Shown here: positions 6,463-11,067 of the stretch, piece after piece
How positions within the stretch are numbered: position 1 is the stretch's first letter
How the letters are laid out: every line of letters starts with the position of its first letter
Source: DATLYH01 sp035575035
GTDB taxonomy: Bacteria; Planctomycetota; Planctomycetia; Gemmatales; Gemmataceae
NCBI GenBank assembly: GCA_035575035.1
Contig: DATLYH010000352.1
Span: forward strand, 1-11,067
Direction: 5' to 3'
DNA length: 11,067 bases
Notes under the pieces: generated by a model
The model's database searches: none
Seen by the model: the letters and a program-made list of their open reading frames with translations, nothing else
Told to the model about the DNA's origin: nothing
Position numbers and translations under genes: made by a program

Positions 6463-7494
6463 TCATGCCTTACGGCGGCTGAAATACTCGATGCCGGCGA
6501 TGACTCCCCACCAGCAGCCGAGCCCGATGCCGACTAGCGCCGCGCCCGTGCCGTCCGTCACCTGATAGAGCAGTAGCCCGGCCACACCGCTGGCCAGGGC
6601 CATCAGGTGGATCAACCGCACCGCCCAGACCGGCCCCAGGCCCAGCTCGACCAGCCGATGCGACAGGTGCTGCTTGTCGGCATGGAATGGACTGCGCCCT
6701 TGCGCCAGCCGCACCAGTACCACCGAGATCAAGTCATACCACGGCACCGCCAGCACGCACACCGGCACCGCCCACATCGGCCAGGCCTCTGCGCCCACAA
6801 CACTGCGGTCCAGACTTTGGACAGCAAGGAAGAGGCCAAGGAACGTGCTGCCGGCGTCTCCCATGAAGATGCGCGCGGGCGGTTGGTTGAACCACAGAAA
6901 GGCTGTCAGCGCCCCCATCAGCATCAGGAACGGGGCTGCCGGTCCCCAGTCCGGGCCGGACGGCTGCCGCACCAGCACTGCTAGGGTGAAGATCCCCGCC
7001 GCGATCCAGGCCACGCCGCCCGACAGCGCGTCCATGTTGTCGAGCATGTTGAAGGCGTTGATCAGGCCGACGATCCAGAACCAGATCAGCAGCCGTGCCG
7101 GCCAGCTGAACTCCCACGGCCAGCCGAATGCCACCCCCGCCGCGACCAGCGCCTGCACCCCCAGCCGCGGCTGCCACGGCAGCGGCCGCAGGTCGTCGAG
7201 CAACCCCAGCAACACGATGACGGCACCGACGGCGAGGAGGAGAAACGTCTCGGGAAGGGGGAATTGCCAATCGCCAATTGCCAGTAGCAGCGCGGACAGG
7301 ACCAGACTAGCGTAAATGGCCAGGCCGCCGGCGCGGGGAGTCGGGCGAGTGTGGACCTTGCGTTCGCTTGGCTGATCGATCAGCCCCAACCGCGGCGCCC
7401 AGCGCAGCAGCACTGCGGTCAGCATTCTGCCGAGGATCAACGGCAGGAGGAAGAACGCCAGCGGCGGCAGGAGCCAGCGCACAAGGTCATTCAT
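6463..7494 (-). CDS. WecA/MraY-family polyprenyl-phosphate phosphoglycosyl transferase (glycosyltransferase family 4)
   Basis: A 343-residue integral membrane protein with about ten hydrophobic helices. Conserved cytoplasmic motifs appear in order: RKVHTRPTPRAGG (45-57); LLDD with D100 and D101; NAFNMLDNMDALSGG (146-160), holding the catalytic aspartates; ARIFMGDAGS (207-216) with D213; and HADKQHLSHRL (271-281), matching the His-rich loop of WecA-type enzymes. Family members move a sugar-1-phosphate from a UDP-sugar to undecaprenyl phosphate, the first step of O-antigen, enterobacterial common antigen, teichoic acid or exopolysaccharide synthesis. The WecA-like His motif argues against it being the peptidoglycan enzyme MraY. 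The sugar cannot be read from sequence. The start at 7494 makes an ATGA overlap with the DUF4416 stop (7491-7493), so translational coupling is likely. An in-frame ATG at 7542 would overlap that gene by about 50 nt and is less likely. Confidence 0.88.
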   Translation of the reverse strand: MNDLVRWLLPPLAFFLLPLILGRMLTAVLLRWAPRLGLIDQPSERKVHTRPTPRAGGLAIYASLVLSALLLAIGDWQFPLPETFLLLAVGAVIVLLGLLDDLRPLPWQPRLGVQALVAAGVAFGWPWEFSWPARLLIWFWIVGLINAFNMLDNMDALSGGVAWIAAGIFTLAVLVRQPSGPDWGPAAPFLMLMGALTAFLWFNQPPARIFMGDAGSTFLGLFLAVQSLDRSVVGAEAWPMWAVPVCVLAVPWYDLISVVLVRLAQGRSPFHADKQHLSHRLVELGLGPVWAVRLIHLMALASGVAGLLLYQVTDGTGAALVGIGLGCWWGVIAGIEYFSRRKA

Positions 7495-8075
7495 GGCCCG
7501 GTCTTGCCCCTGTTGGGCTCTCCGCCGCTTTGTCTCTTCCACTCGCCGAGCGCCGCCCGATAGAAGCCGCGGGCCTGCCGGAGAAAGTCAAGCACCAGCG
7601 GTTGGCGGTAATCAGCGTAGGTCCACGGCCAGGGCTCGAAGGCGCCGGCGCAGTAGCGCAGGGTCACTTCCGCATAGATGCCGTCGCGCAGGTAAACGCG
7701 GTGCGCCTGGTCCTTGGTGGTGGCTAGCAGGAACTTGCCGAGCGTCAGCACGCCGGGGTCGAGGTTAAGCGGCCGCGGCTCGGGATAGACGCCGGCGTCG
7801 GCCAGCCCCTGCTCCAGGTCGTTGGTGCGCCGCTTGACATCGGGCAGACAGTCGGCCGGCATCAGGTCATGAAACGCCAGGAAACACTTCCGCAGTCCGG
7901 GCCCCATGCTCGGCTCATAATAGGAGGTCTGGTTGAAGTCGTAAGTCGGACTGGTCAACGCCACCGGCCCGAAGTGCTGCTCCAGCTGTTGCCTTCCCCA
8001 GTCGAGCGCCGCTGTATGCCGGCTGAACGCGGCCACAATCAACAGGACCGGATCAGGAAGGCGGGGAAGGGCCAT
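7491..8075 (-). CDS. DUF4416 family protein
   Basis: A 194-residue soluble protein recognised as DUF4416 from its spaced motifs: YDFNQTSYYEPSMGPGLRK (45-63), DVKRRTNDLE (79-88), LNLDPGVLTLGKFLLATTKD (103-122), AHRVYLRDGIYAEVTL (124-139) and FEPWPWTYADYR (146-157). The length fits the family. No membrane segment or signal peptide is visible. The family's function is unknown to me; the conserved D, E, K and R residues could make an active site, but that is only inference. Its stop overlaps the start of the WecA-like transferase by ATGA, which suggests matched synthesis and perhaps a shared role in envelope glycan synthesis. No good ribosome binding site precedes the ATG at 8075. Its leader is made entirely of the GGGTCAG repeat hairpin that separates it from the DUF4058 gene. 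Confidence 0.87.
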   Translation of the reverse strand: MALPRLPDPVLLIVAAFSRHTAALDWGRQQLEQHFGPVALTSPTYDFNQTSYYEPSMGPGLRKCFLAFHDLMPADCLPDVKRRTNDLEQGLADAGVYPEPRPLNLDPGVLTLGKFLLATTKDQAHRVYLRDGIYAEVTLRYCAGAFEPWPWTYADYRQPLVLDFLRQARGFYRAALGEWKRQSGGEPNRGKTGP

Positions 8076-8081
8076 GTTCAG

Positions 8082-8145
8082 AGGTCAGGGGTCAGGGGTC
8101 AGGGGTCAGAAAGGAAAACTCCTGACCCCTGTTCCCTGACCCCTG
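8082..8145. repeat. GGGTCAG heptamer repeat forming a 24-bp inverted repeat
   Basis: Four head-to-tail heptamers lie at 8082-8109 (AGGTCAG once, then GGGTCAG three times). After a 12-nt spacer (8110-8121), the complementary heptamers run in reverse at 8122-8145. Arms 8086-8109 and 8122-8145 match at 22 of 24 positions, so the DNA or RNA can form a long hairpin. The element fills almost the whole gap between DUF4058 and DUF4416: it abuts the DUF4058 stop (8146-8148) and ends 10 nt before the DUF4416 start codon on the other side. Similar heptamer runs occur dispersed in some bacterial genomes. It may be a dispersed repeat or non-autonomous element, and it could also weaken read-through into DUF4416. 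Confidence 0.8.
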
Positions 8146-8829
8146 TTAGCGAAGTTTATGCTGTTTGAGTAGCTCATGGAGCCACTGGCGATTTTCATCA
8201 GACAGCGGCACGCAAGGATCACGGCGATAGTCGATCTGGGCAGCGAAATTGCCCTGCTCGTAGCAGCGCGTGAAGGCCGTCTGGAGGTCGAGTACCGTCT
8301 CGCGGTCGTCGCTGGCCAGCGGCAGCCGGAAGCGCGGCAGCCGCTTTTGCAAGGTTGCGGTGTAGATCGCGTAGCGCTCCGGTTGGGTGGCCCGGGTCAC
8401 AGTGACGGCGTAATCCCAGTCAGGCAAACCGTCGCGCGGGTACTCCAGCGTTGGCGTTCCCTGAAGCACCAAGTCGATCTCGACCAGGTTAGCTGAGGCG
8501 TTCTTCCCTTCGCTGCGCTTGGCCAGGTAGGCCTGTCGGCCAGCCGACGTTGTCTTGTTGGCCGGGCTGACCACGTCAACTAAAGTTACCAGCCGGCCGT
8601 CGCTGCGCTGGCGGATCTCGATGTACTCCTCCTGGTGTTCCTCGCGCACCACCGAGGTGAACAGAGCCTGCTCGGTCACGTAATGCCGTTGCCCGACGCG
8701 GGCCCGATAGCGGTCCACCAAGCCCGGCAGCAGGATCTGGTACAGACCCATAACCAGGTGGTGGTGGAACACCGGCCAGAGCTTTTCATCCTCGAGGTAG
8801 GGGTCCATTCCGGGGAAGGGGGATGCCAT
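8146..8829 (-). CDS. DUF4058 family protein
   Basis: A 227-residue soluble protein. The start MASPFPGMDPYLE is the diagnostic N-terminus of DUF4058, and W18 plus an H-rich helix follow. The core has YIEIR (69-73), VTLVDVVSPANK (81-92), GRQAYLAKR (97-105) and NLVEIDL (114-120). This acid, strand and lysine pattern recalls the Uma2/PD-(D/E)XK-like arrangement, but that is my inference and no catalytic role is established here. The C-terminal part (about 150-225) is typical of the family and ends with LHELLKQHKLR; the usual length is near 230-260, so it seems complete. The start is supported by AGGAG (minus strand, 8839-8843) 9 nt upstream. DUF4058 genes are often multicopy in planctomycetes and cyanobacteria. 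It is the first gene of the minus-strand run toward DUF4416 and the WecA-like gene, although the repeat hairpin may separate it. Confidence 0.87.
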   Translation of the reverse strand: MASPFPGMDPYLEDEKLWPVFHHHLVMGLYQILLPGLVDRYRARVGQRHYVTEQALFTSVVREEHQEEYIEIRQRSDGRLVTLVDVVSPANKTTSAGRQAYLAKRSEGKNASANLVEIDLVLQGTPTLEYPRDGLPDWDYAVTVTRATQPERYAIYTATLQKRLPRFRLPLASDDRETVLDLQTAFTRCYEQGNFAAQIDYRRDPCVPLSDENRQWLHELLKQHKLR

Positions 8830-8838
8830 GAATGTCTA

Positions 8839-8843
8839 CTCCT
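8839..8843 (-). promoter_or_regulatory. Ribosome binding site of the DUF4058 gene
   Basis: AGGAG on the minus strand lies 9 nt before ATG 8829 and agrees with the conserved MASPFPGMDPYLE N-terminus. Confidence 0.6.
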
Positions 8844-9030
8844 GGTTCCCACAGAACTACGCTGTTGCTGGCCCGTTGGGGGGAGCATTCACCGCGGCTA
8901 GTTGTTCCCAGTTTGGATCACTGCGATAGTAAAGGTACGACCCGCGACCCTTGCCCCGTCCTACGGGTGCGGGCGCCCTATTCTAACGACCATCGGCGGA
9001 GAGAACCAGGGGGTAGTGGGCAAAATCCCC

Positions 9031-9045
9031 GACCGCCCGGCGGTC
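9031..9045 (-). terminator. Weak terminator-like hairpin after the phosphotransferase gene
   Basis: GACCGC and GCGGTC pair around a 3-nt loop 14 nt after the stop of the phosphotransferase gene. On the minus strand they are followed by GGGGATTTTG, which has a short T run. The stem is only 6 bp, so this is tentative. Confidence 0.3.
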
Positions 9046-9059
9046 CCGAACCGCGGATC

Positions 9060-10157
9060 TTACCACCGCTCCATCCGCCGCACCAGCGCCGCCAACCGCC
9101 CGGCCGCGGCGCCCCGATCCTCGAACGACCTACCTTCCTCATACAGCCAACGCAGCCAGGTCATTACTCCCACGATGACCCCGGTCCGGTCCAGCACGCG
9201 GGCCAGCGCCTCCTCCTCGGGCGCCAGCGGCCGGACGCCGGCATATGCTTCCAGGCCAGCGGCCCAGCCGGCCGGGTCGTCCTCCGCCAGGCTGCCCAGC
9301 AGCCGGGCCAGGTCCGCGGCCACTTGATCGATCTTGACCCCGCCGAAGTCGATCAGGCCGGTCACCCGGTCCCCCTCGTACAGGACGTGCTCGTGCCAGA
9401 TATCGCACAGGCAAGGTTGCAGTGGCAGAGGCCGGCCGGTCCACGGCGCCAGCAGCTGCGGCACCCGACCGACCCACACCGGCAGTAAGCGCCAGGCCCG
9501 CTCCGCCCACGGTCGAACCGGATCGGTTGCGTCGCCCCCCTCATCTCCTCCCCCTCGCCCCCCGTAGGGGGAGAGGGAAGTGATTCTTCCCTCCTCTCCC
9601 CTGCTTCGGAGAAGAGGAGTTGGGGGTGAGGGAGCGGCAAACACCGGCCGCCAGCCGGAGGCGATGCGTTCCTGCCAGTCGCGGACGCGCCGCAGCCGGC
9701 GCTCAACCGCGGGACAGGGGCCGGTCGTCGTCCCGACCCCAGCCCAGACCCGGTGCAGCCGGGCCAGCTCCACGCACGCCGCCCGCAGCCGGGGCAAGGT
9801 GGGCCGGTCATGGTAGTCGGCCCGGCCGGGCATCCATGTGGTCAACTCCCAGAGCCGACCTGCCTCCTCGACCCAGGTGGAGCCGTCCTCCGTGGCCAAC
9901 AAGCTGGGCACACACTCCAGTCCGGATGCACGGGCCTGCGCCATCAGACGGTGGAGGAAGCGCAGCCGGTCGGGGGACGGGTCGCCAGGTGGCCAGGCCC
10001 GCAGACAGAAGGCCCCAAGCGGTCCTTCGAGCCGCCACAGCCGGGCTCCGCTAAAGCCGCGGTAGTTGCCCAGTGCGACCAACCTCCCGCCGCGCAGGGC
10101 GGACGGGTAGCAGGTCAGCACCCGGCGAGCGGCGATATCCAGCGAAAGGGCGGACAT
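9060..10157 (-). CDS. Aminoglycoside phosphotransferase (APH)/choline kinase-fold protein with divergent catalytic loop
   Basis: The product is 365 residues. The N-lobe has LRGGRLVALGNYRGFSGARLW (21-41) and GAFCLRAWPPG (48-58), where Arg stands at the usual nucleotide-binding Lys strand. The hinge WELTTWMPGR (103-112) resembles the family's LLEWLPGR, and an ELARLHR helix follows (130-136). The catalytic loop reads LCDIWHEHVL (250-259), at the place of HGDLHPGNVL: the catalytic aspartate D252 is kept, but His257 replaces the metal-binding Asn. LIDFGGVKID (268-277) keeps the Mg-binding D270. Relatives include homoserine kinase II, choline or methylthioribose kinases and antibiotic kinases, so the substrate cannot be assigned and resistance should not be assumed. 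Residues 176-208 are a low-complexity in-frame insertion encoded by a REP-like repeat. The gene starts 17 nt after the nuoN stop on the same strand, so it probably ends the complex I transcript. No good ribosome binding site is visible. Confidence 0.78.
   Translation of the reverse strand: MSALSLDIAARRVLTCYPSALRGGRLVALGNYRGFSGARLWRLEGPLGAFCLRAWPPGDPSPDRLRFLHRLMAQARASGLECVPSLLATEDGSTWVEEAGRLWELTTWMPGRADYHDRPTLPRLRAACVELARLHRVWAGVGTTTGPCPAVERRLRRVRDWQERIASGWRPVFAAPSPPTPLLRSRGEEGRITSLSPYGGRGGGDEGGDATDPVRPWAERAWRLLPVWVGRVPQLLAPWTGRPLPLQPCLCDIWHEHVLYEGDRVTGLIDFGGVKIDQVAADLARLLGSLAEDDPAGWAAGLEAYAGVRPLAPEEEALARVLDRTGVIVGVMTWLRWLYEEGRSFEDRGAAAGRLAALVRRMERW
9538..9632. repeat. REP/MITE-like palindromic repeat inserted in the phosphotransferase gene
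   Basis: A 95-bp C/T-rich then G/A-rich element has imperfect inverted ends: CCCTCATCTCC (9538-9548) and GGGGGTGAGGG (9622-9632) match at 9 of 11 positions. Inside are a hairpin CCCCC-loop-GGGGG (9559-9571) and a second with arms CTCCTCT (9591-9597) and AGAGGAG (9613-9619). Its composition contrasts sharply with the flanking coding sequence. Elements of the form CCCTCACCCC...GGGGTGAGGG are dispersed repeats in many bacterial genomes. On the minus strand it is open in the phosphotransferase frame, giving a peptide with SPPTPLLRSRGEEG and LSPYGGRGG. Confidence 0.7.
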
Positions 10158-10174
10158 GAACCATCAGCGGCCGA

Positions 10175-11067
10175 TCAGCGCTGGCCGACGGCCGGCCCGG
10201 GCGCCAGGCCGACGACGGCCGGCGGGCGCGGCACAGCGTATTCCGCGGCCCGCAGCAACGGCCAGGGGTAGACGCCGAAGGTCAGCGTCACCAGGGCGCA
10301 CGCCCCCAGGGCGACCAGGCCCGGCAGCGCTCGCCGGTTTTCCAGCGGCCGCAGCGCACCACGTAGATACATCACGCCGACGATGCGTAAATAATACCAG
10401 GCGGCGGCCGCCGCGTTAATCACCCCGATCAGGGCCAGGATGCGGAACAGCCGGGCTTGCAGCTCCGAGGTCGGCTCCCCCTGGCCCGGCACCCCCATCG
10501 CTCCCCAGAACAGCAGCACCTTCCCCGCGAAGCCGGCGGTGAAGGGAATGCCGATCAGGCTGAACAGGAACAGCACCATCAACAGCGCCACGCCGGGGTG
10601 GCTCCGGCTCAACCCGGCCAGATCGTCCACCGTCTCAACCGGGCGCTGCGGCGTACTCAGATAAACCAACACGCCGAACGCCCCGACCGTCATCGCCCCG
10701 TAGGCCACCAGGTAGAACAGGACCGCCTCGACGCCACCCACGCCGCCGCTCGCCCGGCCGCCCCCCGGCGCCGCTGCCACCGCCAGACCGATCAGCATGT
10801 AGCCGGCGTGAGCCACGCTGGAATACGCCAGCAACCGCCGGAGGTTATTCTGCAGCAGGGCCAGCACATTGCCCAGCGTCATCGTCGCGGCCGCCAGGAT
10901 CCATAGCAGCGTCAGTCCATCAGCCCCCAGGATCAGACCGGGGTGCCGCACCGCATTATCGGCCGGGCCGAGGACTTCGGGTGGCACAAAGGCCAGGACG
11001 CGGAGCAGGGCGACGAAGCCGGCCGCCTTGGGGACCAGGGCCAAAAGCGCCGCGTTCGAGGCGGGGG
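10175..11067 (-). CDS. nuoN: NADH-quinone oxidoreductase subunit N (5' end beyond the window)
   Basis: The frame is open to the right edge, so about 296 C-terminal residues are visible and the start lies outside. The TTG at 11042-11044 is an internal Leu: the frame continues upstream as PASNAAL directly before LALVPKAAGF. This is a proton-pumping antiporter-like subunit of complex I in the membrane arm. Recognisable motifs are ASNAALLALVPKAAGF with a membrane lysine, NVLALLQNNLRRLLAYSS followed by VAHAGYM, YLVAYGAMTVGAFGV, and LFSLIGIPFTAGFAGK with a second membrane lysine. From memory of E. coli NuoN these two lysines correspond to K247 and K395 of the proton path. About seven membrane helices are visible, and the C-terminus (LTFGVYPWPLL) is typical. 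nuoN is usually the last gene of the nuo operon, so the other subunits are expected to the right on the minus strand. The NuoN call over NuoL/NuoM rests on length to the C-terminus and these motifs. Confidence 0.9.
   Translation of the reverse strand, partial: PASNAALLALVPKAAGFVALLRVLAFVPPEVLGPADNAVRHPGLILGADGLTLLWILAAATMTLGNVLALLQNNLRRLLAYSSVAHAGYMLIGLAVAAAPGGGRASGGVGGVEAVLFYLVAYGAMTVGAFGVLVYLSTPQRPVETVDDLAGLSRSHPGVALLMVLFLFSLIGIPFTAGFAGKVLLFWGAMGVPGQGEPTSELQARLFRILALIGVINAAAAAWYYLRIVGVMYLRGALRPLENRRALPGLVALGACALVTLTFGVYPWPLLRAAEYAVPRPPAVVGLAPGPAVGQR

Larger units (their letters stand above)
8830..9059. other. Intergenic leader region of the DUF4058 gene
   Basis: This 230-bp gap lies between two minus-strand genes and should hold the end of the phosphotransferase transcript and the promoter of DUF4058. 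An imperfect hairpin is visible: CCCGCGACCC (8941-8950) pairs with GGGTGCGGG (8965-8973) with one bulged base. TACTAT, on the minus strand near 8916-8921, could be a -10 element, but no matching -35 is evident. I see no tRNA, conserved riboswitch or small ORF that I can support. Confidence 0.35.

Noticed and set aside
8082..8145. CRISPR array
   Set aside because: The units are 7 bp with no spacers, and the second half is an inverted copy. It is a tandem/inverted repeat, not a CRISPR.
8930..9059. Possible tRNA or structured RNA near GGTTCGGGACC on the minus strand
   Set aside because: The T-arm-like bases are not followed by an acceptor or anticodon arrangement, so no cloverleaf can be drawn.
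8832..9488. Plus-strand ORF of 218 codons
   Set aside because: It runs antisense through the phosphotransferase C-terminus and the intergenic gap. It is rich in Pro, Gln and Arg and has no recognisable domain.
9060..10157. Antibiotic-resistance gene
   Set aside because: The APH fold alone does not show resistance. The catalytic loop is divergent and the gene follows nuoN, with no mobile or resistance context.
11042..11044. TTG start for nuoN
   Set aside because: The frame continues to the window edge with typical NuoN sequence, so this codon is an internal Leu and the gene is truncated by the window.

Overview
The window looks like chromosomal DNA from a GC-rich planctomycete, most likely of the Gemmata/Gemmataceae type. 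This is inferred from three things: the secreted-protein signature LEDRTTPS near the N-terminus of the large protease, the mix of DUF4058, DUF4416 and TadE/TadG-like genes, and the high GC content. No marker gene fixes the genus.

Layout, left to right. (1) 2-2366, plus strand: a three-gene pilus-assembly block. It holds a 5'-truncated TadE-like gene, a complete TadE-like pseudopilin, and a long TadG-like protein with a glycine/asparagine-rich C-terminal region. It ends in a strong GC hairpin at 2406-2440. (2) 2592-5255, minus strand: a large matrixin-type zinc metalloprotease with pre-peptidase-like beta domains, a long Ala/Pro-rich stalk and a C-terminal membrane helix. (3) 5443-6393, plus strand: a fumarylacetoacetate hydrolase-family enzyme, divergent from the protease. 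An imperfect 28-bp direct repeat lies just upstream of it. (4) 6463-8829, minus strand: DUF4058, DUF4416 and a WecA/MraY-type phosphoglycosyl transferase, read in that order. DUF4416 and the transferase overlap by ATGA, so they are probably translationally coupled. A hairpin built from GGGTCAG heptamers separates DUF4058 from DUF4416. (5) 9060-11067, minus strand: the 3' part of nuoN (respiratory complex I) followed 17 nt later by an aminoglycoside-phosphotransferase-fold protein that carries an in-frame repeat insertion.

Functionally these look like separate small transcription units and not one pathway: surface appendage or secretion (Tad), an envelope-anchored protease, a metabolic lyase or hydrolase, polyprenyl-linked glycan initiation, and the end of the complex I operon. 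I see no CRISPR array, RNA gene, transposase, phage gene or toxin-antitoxin pair. No gene-free stretch exceeds 300 bases. The most unusual signals are the two repeat elements (GGGTCAG hairpin; REP-like insertion translated inside the phosphotransferase), the substituted catalytic loop of that phosphotransferase, the tail-anchored LEDRTTPS protease, and the coupling of the unknown DUF4416 gene to a lipid-glycan transferase.
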